A stretch of 64,000 bases of DNA. Source: Spirochaetales bacterium. Its GTDB lineage: Bacteria; Spirochaetota; Spirochaetia; DSM-2461. The translations under genes were made by a program, and so were the position numbers. Positions 16,802 through 24,876 of the stretch are shown piece by piece (positions within the stretch are counted from its first letter, which is position 1; each line of letters begins with the position of its first letter). The stretch spans positions 124,001-188,000 of the forward strand of contig JAQQAP010000037.1 of the NCBI GenBank assembly GCA_028533045.1, read 5' to 3'. Under the pieces are notes generated by a model, which had not been told where the DNA came from, did no database searches, and worked only from the letters and a program-made list of their open reading frames with translations.

Positions 16802-17989
16802 TTATTTACACATCTCGAAAATCTTAACGATCTCATCCTTGGTTACAGGACGGGGACCGGGAGTTGTGTTGGGTTCGGGACCTTTGAACATACGTACAAC
16901 ATCGTCGGCCATCTTTTCGAACTGGTCGGCGGGGATGTTTACGTCGGACAGGGTAAGGTAGGAGTCGGTAGCCTTAAGCCATTCAACAACCTTGGGAGCC
17001 AGCATTTTTGCTGCCTTCGCATCGTCCTGCTCGGTTACACCGAAACATCTTCTGGCAAGTTTAGCCCAACGTGCGGGAAGAACATCGGCCATCAGCTCCA
17101 GGTAGGGAGGAATTACGATGGTCATACCTCTACCGTGGGGCAGGTCGTAGATGGCGGAGAGGGGCATTTCCACGGAGTGCATGGGAATACAACCTGTTCG
17201 GCCAAGAGCCTGGATTCCGGACCATCCGAAAATGGAACAGAGAGCCAGCTGACCACGAACTTCGGTGTTCTTGGGATCTTTAAGGATCAGGTCAAAGTTG
17301 TCTTTGAGACAGAGGATCATACCTTCGGTCTGTCTATCGGCAAACTCGGACTCAGCGTGGCTGGAGAGGTAGTGCTCGATCAGGTGAGAGAAGATATCTA
17401 CACAGCTGTCCTTAGTAATGCTTTCGGGAAGGGAAGTGAGGATCTCAGGGTCAACGATAGCCACTTTGGGGAATCGGTATTCAGAACGGGAGAAGCTCTT
17501 TTCTTTTGTTTCACCGTTGGTAAGTACACCACCGGCGTTACATTCGGAACCGGAAGCAGATACGGTGGGGATGGAGATGATGGGGTAAGCACCGGTGTAC
17601 TGACGCTGCTCTCTGTCTCCGAGTACTACGTAATCCCAGCAGGAACCACCGGAGTAGGCACAACCGGCAATGTATTTGGAACCGTCAATTACGGAACCGC
17701 CTCCCAGGGCGATAACCAGGTCACAACCTTCGGCATTGAACTGCTCGATGGCTTTGTCGATGGTCTGGGAACGGGGATTGGGCTCGATACCGGTGAAGAG
17801 TACGTAGTCTACGCCGGCAGCTTTAAGGGAAGCCTCAACTTTTTCGATGATGGGGTCAAGGAACCCGCCCTTGGCGTAAGTGGCAACCATGGCCTTCTTA
17901 CCATATGCTTTGGCGATTTCGCCTACTTCGTTTATTCTGCCTTCACCATAGGTGAGTTTGGTGGGAAAATTCCACTGAAAAGGAGTCAT
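16802..17989 (-). CDS. Iron-containing alcohol dehydrogenase (BdhA/YqhD type)
   Basis: This 395-residue group III alcohol dehydrogenase reduces aldehydes, or oxidises alcohols, with NAD(P)H. The N-terminal Rossmann-like part shows ALGGGSVIDGSKYIAG. Metal ligands are seen in DIFSHLIEHYLSS and MHSVEMPLSAIYDLPHGRG. The start TPFQWNFPTKLTYGEG resembles butanol dehydrogenases and YqhD. It is monocistronic, with its own promoter and terminator. High-level expression is suggested by the near-consensus promoter and SD (GAGAGG). A role in fermentative ethanol or butanol formation, or in aldehyde detoxification, is inferred. Confidence 0.93.
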   Translation of the reverse strand: MTPFQWNFPTKLTYGEGRINEVGEIAKAYGKKAMVATYAKGGFLDPIIEKVEASLKAAGVDYVLFTGIEPNPRSQTIDKAIEQFNAEGCDLVIALGGGSVIDGSKYIAGCAYSGGSCWDYVVLGDREQRQYTGAYPIISIPTVSASGSECNAGGVLTNGETKEKSFSRSEYRFPKVAIVDPEILTSLPESITKDSCVDIFSHLIEHYLSSHAESEFADRQTEGMILCLKDNFDLILKDPKNTEVRGQLALCSIFGWSGIQALGRTGCIPMHSVEMPLSAIYDLPHGRGMTIVIPPYLELMADVLPARWAKLARRCFGVTEQDDAKAAKMLAPKVVEWLKATDSYLTLSDVNIPADQFEKMADDVVRMFKGPEPNTTPGPRPVTKDEIVKIFEMCK

Positions 17990-18018
17990 ATAAATACCTC
18001 TCGATTAATTATGTAATT

Positions 18019-18047
18019 ATGATAGGGAAACTAAGGAAGGGTGTCAA
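18019..18047 (-). promoter_or_regulatory. Promoter of the iron alcohol dehydrogenase gene
   Basis: On the minus strand a perfect TTGACA (18042-18047) is followed after 17 nt by TATCAT (18019-18024). The leader would be about 25 nt and contains the SD. Confidence 0.75.
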
Positions 18048-18062
18048 TCTGTGGAACAGGCC

Positions 18063-19100
18063 CTACATATCAAAAAAGTAGTCCGAATCGGTCCATTCTT
18101 CCACCGGTTTCTCACCTTCATTTATCGAATGGGCGTATGAAACGGTGTCAACCTTACTAAAACGGGAGATCTGCTTTTCCAGGTCGGCAATCTCCTGCTC
18201 CCAGTACTCCCGGGTCCCCCAATGGGGAAAGGTATGCCGGAAGGCGGGATCGTCGTGCCTTTTGGCAATCCAGCCCGCATAATAGACCATTCTCAAGGCT
18301 CTGAGGGGTTCAATCAGCTTAAGCTCCCTCCTGTCAAAGGCCAAAAAGGTTTCATAACCCTCAAGAAGGTATTCCAGACGCTGGCCGTAGTCATCGCCCC
18401 CCAGAAGCATCCAGATGTCCTGGACAGCCGGGCCGCTCAGGGCATCATCAAAATCAAGGAAGAAACAGCGCTCCCCATTAAAGAGAAGGTTTCCCACATG
18501 ACAGTCCCCGTGGAGGGTTTGGTGGGTGAGGGAGGCACTTAATTCGTCGTATTTATTACCGGCCTCACGGGCCAATTGGGAAAATCGGCTTTTAAGGTGG
18601 GGCTCCATCTCCAATTTATCAATGGCCTCCAGAGGTTCAATCACCATGCGGTGTAAATCCAGCTTTGGTCGGTGTTGAAATTTAAGAGACTTTCCGGCAA
18701 GGTGAATCCGTCCCAGGTAACGTCCCAGCATTTTAAGCTGCTCATTACTGAACTCATCGGTTTGACGGCCTCCGGTTCGGGGCCATAGGGCAAAGAATAT
18801 TCCTTCTGCTTCACCAATGGTACCGCCGGCGGGTAAGGTCAAAGGAGCGCAGACGGGAATCTCTTCTGCTGCCAGGAGGGCGAGAAAACGGTGCTCCTCT
18901 TCTATCTGTTCACGGGACCAGCGGCCGGGACGGTAAAATTTTGCCACCACATGGCTCCCGTCCTCCATTCCCAGGTCGTAAACGCGGTTTTCCAGACTGT
19001 TGAGCTGCAGGGAAGAGCCGTCGGGCTTCAAACCGGCCTGCTCAACCGCTTCCATCACAACAAAAGGGGTCAGATCATAGAAAAAATGGCTTCGGTCCAA
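18063..19100 (-). CDS. srkA: Stress-response kinase A (YihE/SrkA family)
   Basis: This 345-residue member of the aminoglycoside-phosphotransferase-like kinase fold starts FFYDLTPFVVMEAVEQAG, as SrkA proteins do. SLENRVYDLGMEDGSHVVAKFYRP carries the ATP-binding Lys in a run that stays recognisable, LHGDCHVGNLLF is the catalytic loop and FLDFDDALSGPAVQD the metal-binding Asp motif. SrkA is a Ser/Thr kinase that protects against stress-induced death in E. coli; the role here is inferred from family. It starts one base downstream of the cvfB stop, so the pair is an operon. Confidence 0.92.
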   Translation of the reverse strand: MDRSHFFYDLTPFVVMEAVEQAGLKPDGSSLQLNSLENRVYDLGMEDGSHVVAKFYRPGRWSREQIEEEHRFLALLAAEEIPVCAPLTLPAGGTIGEAEGIFFALWPRTGGRQTDEFSNEQLKMLGRYLGRIHLAGKSLKFQHRPKLDLHRMVIEPLEAIDKLEMEPHLKSRFSQLAREAGNKYDELSASLTHQTLHGDCHVGNLLFNGERCFFLDFDDALSGPAVQDIWMLLGGDDYGQRLEYLLEGYETFLAFDRRELKLIEPLRALRMVYYAGWIAKRHDDPAFRHTFPHWGTREYWEQEIADLEKQISRFSKVDTVSYAHSINEGEKPVEEWTDSDYFFDM

Positions 19101-19940
19101 CTATTTCCCCGTAAGTTCCACAAAATTATCGCCGATTTTGACGATGCCTTCCTTATACATAACACCAACAGTCTTTTTAAACATCTTTTTGCTCATCTGA
19201 AAGGTGGCTTTGATATCTTCGGGAGAGCTTTTATCTCCCAGGGCCACCCGACCGCCCCGGCCTTTTAGCACTTTAAGAATTTTCTCTCGCGTATCATCAA
19301 CGGCCCCGCGAAAACCCTGCTTTTGCAAGGCCGCATCGATTTTTCCGTCTTCCCGGACTTTCTTTACATAGCCCCGTTTTTCATCACCCCTTTTCAAGGG
19401 TTCGAATATTTCGTTGGCGTAAACCATGCCGGGGTAACTGTCATTTACAATGACCCGGGCGCCCCGTTCGTTTATTTCCCATATCAAAAGGTCCACTTCG
19501 TCATTTTCTTCCAGCTCGGCCGTGTCATTTTCTTCCAGCTCTCGGCTAAATTTCTCCGTGGCAATCACGCTGTTATCTTCCACATCGGGAATGAGCTTAA
19601 CCACAATCTGGTCGCCCTCTTCAAAATCACTGCGGTAAAAGCGCTTGGGAAGAAAAAGGTCCCGGCCCAATCCCCAGTCAAGAAAAGCACCGTATTCCTG
19701 TTTTTTTCGTACCTTGAAGCTCCCGAAACCTCCCATAACGGCGGGAGCCACTTCGGTGGTCGCCTTAAGGAGGCCGTCCCGTCCCCGGTAGATGTAAACC
19801 TCAATGTAGTCACCCTGATCCGCCCCGTCGGGCATCTCCTGGGAGGGGAGAAAGACAGTTTCGCTGCCCCCGTCCAGGTAGCAACCGTTGATTTTCACTG
19901 TTAATATTTGTAATTCGTTGTATTCGGCAATTTTAAGCAT
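19101..19940 (-). CDS. cvfB: CvfB-family S1 RNA-binding protein
   Basis: The start chosen is the ATG at 19940 (MLKIAEYNELQILTV), which has a GAGG SD. Longer in-frame starts up to 20048 lack an SD and would overlap the divergent gene. The 279-residue product has several S1-like OB folds in a row (about 1-60, 65-130 with YGAFLDWGLGRDLFLP, 140-205) and a C-terminal winged-helix domain. CvfB proteins bind RNA and influence virulence-factor expression in Gram-positives; the target here is unknown. It is followed directly by srkA. Confidence 0.9.
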   Translation of the reverse strand: MLKIAEYNELQILTVKINGCYLDGGSETVFLPSQEMPDGADQGDYIEVYIYRGRDGLLKATTEVAPAVMGGFGSFKVRKKQEYGAFLDWGLGRDLFLPKRFYRSDFEEGDQIVVKLIPDVEDNSVIATEKFSRELEENDTAELEENDEVDLLIWEINERGARVIVNDSYPGMVYANEIFEPLKRGDEKRGYVKKVREDGKIDAALQKQGFRGAVDDTREKILKVLKGRGGRVALGDKSSPEDIKATFQMSKKMFKKTVGVMYKEGIVKIGDNFVELTGK

Positions 19941-20041
19941 AATATCCTCATAACTATCTTCCTTCATATTTGAAAAGAACTCAATCCCCCCTGTAAACAT
20001 TCCGAAAAAGTATGTATAGTCAAATTGGGAGTAATTAATCC

Positions 20042-21517
20042 ATGTCAACTGTTCTAGTTATCAACTCAATCAAGCGGAATGAGTGGGCAAACAAGGCCTT
20101 TTCCTCGGGGGATGGGGTTAATTCCCGTTTGGAGAATTACCTGGGCTCCTTTCCTTCCCTCAAAACCATAGAACTGGTCGCTCCCGGCACTGCGGGATGT
20201 TTCCCCATGGCCGAATCTCTGGAATGCCCCGATAACTGCGCCTCCCTGGTTGCCGCATTCAAGGAGATCTTTACCAATCACAGTCGGATTATTTACTTCT
20301 GGTCCGACACGCCCTTCCTCGATTCAGCCTTAACAAATGAACTCATCGATCACCACCATAAATACCTGTCTCAGTATAGTTTTAGCGACGGGTGGCCCCT
20401 GGGACTCACTCCGGAAATATTGGAAAAGAGCGCTTTGGAAAAACTGGACCTTCTGAGCCGGGGCGTGACCGATCCTATTAAGCGGGACTCCCTTTTTAGC
20501 CTGATTCAAAAGGATATCAATGCCTTTGACCTGGAAACTCTCATAGCTCCGGTAGATTTTCGTTTGTTAAGACTGACTTTAGCCGCCGACAGTAAGCGGA
20601 ACTGTCTTCTTCTGGATCGATTGGACCGGGCGGGGCTGACTTCGGGGGCTTCTTTGGCAGAAAAACTCCTCGTTAATCAGGATCTCCTCAGAACTCTTCC
20701 GGCATTCTACCAATTCCAGATTAGCTCTAAACGCCTTCAGCTACCTTCATACCTTCCCAAACCGGAATTTACCGATAAGGACGAACTCCTTTCCCGGGAG
20801 GACTTCCAAACAATGATTGAAAAGGCCTCTCGCCTGTCGGGGGACGGGGTTATTTCCCTCTCCTATTGGGGTGAGCCTTCCACCCATCCCCAAATTGTTG
20901 AACTTATGGAAGATGTTCTTAAGTTCGAAGATTTTCGTCTCCTAATAGAAACAAGCGGTCTTGGGTGGAATAAAGAGGTCCTTCGTTCTCTTATAGAAAA
21001 GGAAGGGGATCGAATCGACTGGGTGGTAGAGCTGGATGCCCTCGACCCGGCTCTTTATAAGAGTTTACGGGGTGAAGGACAGGTCGAAGTCCTGGACTTT
21101 ATTAATTTCCTCGGCGAAGTATGCCCGGATAAGCTTTATGTGCAAACCACTCGTATGGCAGAGAACGAAGACTACCTGGAAGCTCTCTATCAGGCCTGGA
21201 AAGAGAAACCGGGGCAGCTTATCATAAAAAAATACGATCACTTTTGCGGTACCCTGCCGCCACGAAAGGTAACCGAACTGGCTCCCTGGGATAGAAATCC
21301 CTGCTGGCATATAAAACGGGACTTCTCCGTTCTTCTTGATGGTACGGTTCTTTCCTGTCCCGAGAGACTGGACCGGGAGAACCCTATGGGAAACCTCCTT
21401 AAGGAAGAGATAGAACCTGTATGGGAACGGGGCAACGAGCTCTATGGAAATCACCTCAAAGGGAATTATCCCTCCTATTGTACAAAATGCGATGAATACT
21501 ACACCTATAACTTTTGA
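20042..21517 (+). CDS. spiro-SPASM protein (radical-SAM-like, CxxxCxxC lost)
   Basis: This 491-residue protein matches the spirochaete-restricted spiro-SPASM family as I know it. An N-terminal ~200-residue region resembles an NTP-transferase-like fold. The middle (about 230-400) follows the radical SAM barrel pattern (VISLSYWGEPSTHPQIVEL, LLIETSGLGWNKE, WVVELDALDPALYKSLRG), but the CxxxCxxC cluster motif expected before it is absent. The C-terminal SPASM-like domain (about 420-491) keeps cysteines (CWHIKRDFSVLLDGTVLSC, YCTKCDEYY). It is the first gene of the glycan-type cluster that leads to flaA. SD GGGAG precedes the ATG. The biochemical role is unknown. Confidence 0.85.
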   Translation: MSTVLVINSIKRNEWANKAFSSGDGVNSRLENYLGSFPSLKTIELVAPGTAGCFPMAESLECPDNCASLVAAFKEIFTNHSRIIYFWSDTPFLDSALTNELIDHHHKYLSQYSFSDGWPLGLTPEILEKSALEKLDLLSRGVTDPIKRDSLFSLIQKDINAFDLETLIAPVDFRLLRLTLAADSKRNCLLLDRLDRAGLTSGASLAEKLLVNQDLLRTLPAFYQFQISSKRLQLPSYLPKPEFTDKDELLSREDFQTMIEKASRLSGDGVISLSYWGEPSTHPQIVELMEDVLKFEDFRLLIETSGLGWNKEVLRSLIEKEGDRIDWVVELDALDPALYKSLRGEGQVEVLDFINFLGEVCPDKLYVQTTRMAENEDYLEALYQAWKEKPGQLIIKKYDHFCGTLPPRKVTELAPWDRNPCWHIKRDFSVLLDGTVLSCPERLDRENPMGNLLKEEIEPVWERGNELYGNHLKGNYPSYCTKCDEYYTYNF

Positions 21518-22454
21518 ACGTAACGATATGGAATATACCCTCATAGGAGGGGCCGAAAAAAGCAGCCGTCCCATGGAGCCGGAGGGTTTTTCCATTCTCC
21601 TTCTGCCCAGGGGAGGAAAACCGTTCCGCCGGGAACTTTTAGCCGAGCTGGATAAACTCAACTGTCTGGAAATCATTTCTGTGGAAGTAGGGGACGGCTC
21701 TGTTAAATCGGACGATCGGGGCAGTACCAAAAGCAATATCTACACCCTGCGCATAAAGGGGAATCCTTCCTCCGGGGATATTATTAATGTGGGCATAAAA
21801 GAAGCTTCGGGAAAGTTTGTCTTTGTTCTCTGGAGTGATATGATTCTTCCCGGAGATAAAATCTCCTCCCGGGTATTTGAGAAAATCAACGAAAGAAACA
21901 ATTTTTGTACCGTTCCCTTTCTTTCGGACGGGGAAAAGAGTCTCCCCGCCTGCGCCGTTCCTTTGATGAACAGCCAAAAGGAGGTGGATATCGTTTTTCA
22001 TGACGACATCAGCCAGGGAAGCCGAACCCTATTTCCTTACGATTTCTGCGGGATTTACCAGCGTGAGAAATTTATCTCCCTGGGGGGCTATGACCATAAA
22101 ATATCCAATCCCTATTGGCAGCTCCTGGATTTGGGTTTTCGTGCCGCCCTGTGGGGAGAGATTATTCCTTTTCAGGAAGCTTTAAAAATTTCCTATCAGG
22201 GAGAAATCCTTACCCTCGACATCACTCCGGACAAAAATTACGGACGATTCTTTCTTAAAAACCAGGCGGTGGTGGTAAAGTATGGCATGGGCCGATTGCC
22301 GGGCTACCGTCTTTTCTCCTTACTGGCCAAGAGCCGGGGAAACGGGCTCGATACCTATAGGGAATTCAGCTTTATTCGCTCCTGGGTTAAACAGAACCGA
22401 AAGAGGTTCAAGTGGGATGTGGACCGCCTCCTCTCCCAATGGAAGCAATCATGA
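21492..22454 (+). CDS. Glycosyltransferase family 2-like protein
   Basis: This 320-residue protein has a GT-A fold pattern: FSILLLPRGGKPFRRELLAEL, SGDIINVGIKEASGKFVFVLWSDMILP (nucleotide-sugar region with a DMI in place of DxD), and PYDFCGIYQREKFISLGGYD (acceptor region with the GG-D signature of family 2). Neither in-frame ATG (21492 or 21528) has a good SD; the first overlaps the spiro-SPASM stop and suggests coupling. The stop overlaps the next start (ATGA). By position it probably builds or extends a glycan with its neighbours. Confidence 0.75.
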   Translation: MNTTPITFERNDMEYTLIGGAEKSSRPMEPEGFSILLLPRGGKPFRRELLAELDKLNCLEIISVEVGDGSVKSDDRGSTKSNIYTLRIKGNPSSGDIINVGIKEASGKFVFVLWSDMILPGDKISSRVFEKINERNNFCTVPFLSDGEKSLPACAVPLMNSQKEVDIVFHDDISQGSRTLFPYDFCGIYQREKFISLGGYDHKISNPYWQLLDLGFRAALWGEIIPFQEALKISYQGEILTLDITPDKNYGRFFLKNQAVVVKYGMGRLPGYRLFSLLAKSRGNGLDTYREFSFIRSWVKQNRKRFKWDVDRLLSQWKQS

Positions 22455-23125
22455 CAGGACTATTTCTTCAATGCCGCCTCGATTCTTCCCGTCTCCCCCG
22501 TAAAGCACTGCTTCCCCTGGGAGGAGTTCCCCTTATCGAACGTGTGATGGAAGCCCTCGAGGCCGTTCAGGTGGACGTAAAAGTTCTCCTTACCTCGGAA
22601 GACTCCTATGAGGGCCTGAAGGATAGCGCCGAACGGAAGGGTTTTGAGATTTTTGCCGGTCCTAAGGAAGATGTTCTCGCCCGCTATCTTCTGGCGTCCG
22701 AAAAATACGGGGTCGAGCAAATTGTTCGCGCCACCGGTGATAACCCCTATGTTTCCGCCCTTTTGGCAAATCGTATCCTTCTTTCCCATCTTGAACGGAA
22801 GGCCGACTACTCCGGTTTCCTGGGCATGCCCCTCGGAACGGGCGTGGAAGTTCTCAAGACGGCTGCTCTTAGAATCACTGCTCAGGAGACAGAGGAGAGC
22901 TACGATCACGAGCATGTGGCCCCCTATCTTTATAATAATCCCAAGAGGTTCATCATAAACCGGCCCGATATCAGTGAGGAATTCGGCTTTAGCCACAGAA
23001 AAATCTCCGTAGACACACCGGACGATCTTGCGCTGGCCGAAAGAATTTTTCTGGAGTCGGGAAAAATCTTCCCCCTGGAAATTGACGGTCTTATGGAGTG
23101 GATCAAAAAGGACGAAACGCCTTGA
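22451..23125 (+). CDS. SpsF-like cytidylyltransferase
   Basis: This 224-residue protein is of the CMP-KDO-synthetase-like/SpsF family. The N-terminal GLFLQCRLDSSRLPRKALLPLGG is the nucleotide-binding signature, later VRATGDNPYVSALLANRIL and ISVDTPDDLALAERIF. The usual CxxRxxSSRLPGK motif is recognisable as CRLDSSRLPRK. SpsF-type enzymes activate nonulosonic or related sugars in spore-coat or flagellar glycan pathways. Start and stop overlap both neighbours by 4 bp (ATGA and TTGA). Confidence 0.85.
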   Translation: MTGLFLQCRLDSSRLPRKALLPLGGVPLIERVMEALEAVQVDVKVLLTSEDSYEGLKDSAERKGFEIFAGPKEDVLARYLLASEKYGVEQIVRATGDNPYVSALLANRILLSHLERKADYSGFLGMPLGTGVEVLKTAALRITAQETEESYDHEHVAPYLYNNPKRFIINRPDISEEFGFSHRKISVDTPDDLALAERIFLESGKIFPLEIDGLMEWIKKDETP

Positions 23126-24876
23126 CCAATCTCATTATACCCTCTGTCCGCAAAAGTAACGGGACGGGGCACCTTAAACGCTGTATTCTCCTGGCGGAAC
23201 AATTGGTAGAGCAGGGGGACAGTTGTGAATTTTATCTGTCCCTCAATGATAGCGAACTGCAAGATTTTAAAGCCCGATTTGCCGGATTAAATCAGTTTTC
23301 TCTCCACAACTCCCGAGCCGATATGAAGCTGACTCCGGACCGGATCATCATGGATAACCGGGAAACCTCCTATGAACTGTGGGCCGAGTGGGAAGATCTT
23401 GCCCCCCTTATTTTCCTTGATGAGGGAGGGGAGGCCCGTAATTATGCTTCCTATCTAATCGATTCCTTGCCCCATCTGGCAAAGGGAGAGGCCAATATTA
23501 AGGGGAGTCCCCTGTTTGATAGCTACACCGATTTGCAGGAGAGGGGAAAAGGGACATCTCTCCTGATAAGTTTTGGCGGCGAAGACCCGGCGGAGCTAAC
23601 CGAACCTACCGTACGGGAAATCCTCAAGACAACCTCCCATCAAGCAGAAGATCTCATCGTTGTCCAGGGCCCCATGGCTAAGGATTTTACCCTCCCGGTC
23701 GGTGTCAGACTGGTTAAAAATCCCCCAAACCTGGCCCCTCTCTTCAAGGAGTCCAAACTGGTCATTACTTCCTTTGGTTTGACTCCCTATGAGGCGGAAA
23801 GGGCCGGCGTTCCTGTTATTTTGATCAATCCCGCAGAGGTACACGAGAAAGTTTCACCCATGGGGGGATTTCGTTCCCTGGGAATAGGTCAAAAGGGTAT
23901 TTCAAAGATAGGGGCTTTTTTTAAGGAGGGCAGAATGCCTTCTCTTAGTGGCGAAAACAGAGATCTTCCTTTAGTGGCTTCTCTCATCTCCCGGTTGGGG
24001 GACGCTCCTCAAGCCCACTGCCCCTTGTGCGGAAAGAGGGCGAATCCCGTAATAAAACGTTTTTCCGACCGCAGCTTCTACCATTGCGGTGATTGTGACA
24101 ATTACTATTTGGTAAACTGGAACAGGGAAGAGGAAGTTTACGATCGGGATTACTTTTTTGATAAATACAAGGCCCAATATGGGAAAACCTATCTGGACGA
24201 TTTTAATAATATCAAGCGGGTCAGTAAGGTCCGCCTGGCTGAAGTTAAAGCCTTCCTTAAGGTAAACAAGGATAATCCTCCTTTATTAACCGATTTAGGC
24301 TGCGCTTTTGGTCCCTTTCTCGCTGCTGCACAGGAAGAGGGCTTTCAATGCCGGGGCGTGGAGATTAATGATGACGGGGCGGCATGGATTGAAGAAAATC
24401 TCAAGATTCCTGTAATTCGCGGTTCCCTGGAAGATGAGAATGTGATTCATCGTCTTAGGGAGACTCCCGGTGATGTGACAACCCTCTGGTATGTCATAGA
24501 ACATTTTGGGGCCCAGAAAGAGCTGTTGGGAAATATTAACAAAAGCCTTAAAATAGGCGGTGTCCTGGCCTTTGGGACCCCTTCGGGCAAGGGCATTTCG
24601 GCCCGGAAAAGCTTGTTTGCCTTTCTTGAGGCCAGTCCGGCCGACCACTATGTCATTTATACCCCTCGGGGAGCCCGAAAAATCCTTTCCCGTCATGGTT
24701 TTAAAGTTTTAAAAGTAAAAAGTGTGGGACACCATCCGGAACGTTTTGCTTCATGGGTTGGAAAAAAAGGCTCTTTTACCTATAATGCGCTTATGCTGAT
24801 TAGCCGATGGTTTTCTCTGGGCGACAGCCTGGAAATTTATGCCGTAAAAACAGCGGAGCAAGGAGTCATCCAATGA
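23122..24876 (+). CDS. SpsG/PseG-like sugar hydrolase fused to a class I SAM methyltransferase
   Basis: This 584-residue fusion starts at TTG 23122 (AAGGA SD, 9 nt spacing); an in-frame GTG at 23098 is less likely. The N-terminal ~290 residues match PseG/SpsG, the UDP-sugar hydrolases of nonulosonate synthesis: SNGTGHLKRCILLAEQL, LLISFGGEDPAELTE, KLVITSFGLTPYEAERAGVP. A zinc-ribbon-like linker follows (CPLCGK, then CGDCDNYY). The last ~240 residues are a Methyltransf_23-type domain (LTDLGCAFGPFLAAAQEEGF, TTLWYVIEHF, LKIGGVLAFGTPSG). The joined functions suggest hydrolysis and methylation of the same sugar, which is inference. Confidence 0.82.
   Translation: MTNLIIPSVRKSNGTGHLKRCILLAEQLVEQGDSCEFYLSLNDSELQDFKARFAGLNQFSLHNSRADMKLTPDRIIMDNRETSYELWAEWEDLAPLIFLDEGGEARNYASYLIDSLPHLAKGEANIKGSPLFDSYTDLQERGKGTSLLISFGGEDPAELTEPTVREILKTTSHQAEDLIVVQGPMAKDFTLPVGVRLVKNPPNLAPLFKESKLVITSFGLTPYEAERAGVPVILINPAEVHEKVSPMGGFRSLGIGQKGISKIGAFFKEGRMPSLSGENRDLPLVASLISRLGDAPQAHCPLCGKRANPVIKRFSDRSFYHCGDCDNYYLVNWNREEEVYDRDYFFDKYKAQYGKTYLDDFNNIKRVSKVRLAEVKAFLKVNKDNPPLLTDLGCAFGPFLAAAQEEGFQCRGVEINDDGAAWIEENLKIPVIRGSLEDENVIHRLRETPGDVTTLWYVIEHFGAQKELLGNINKSLKIGGVLAFGTPSGKGISARKSLFAFLEASPADHYVIYTPRGARKILSRHGFKVLKVKSVGHHPERFASWVGKKGSFTYNALMLISRWFSLGDSLEIYAVKTAEQGVIQ

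Noticed and set aside
19941-20048. N-terminal extension of CvfB to the longest frame
   Set aside because: It lacks an SD, overlaps the divergent gene's start, and adds sequence absent from the family; the ATG at 19940 has a GAGG SD.
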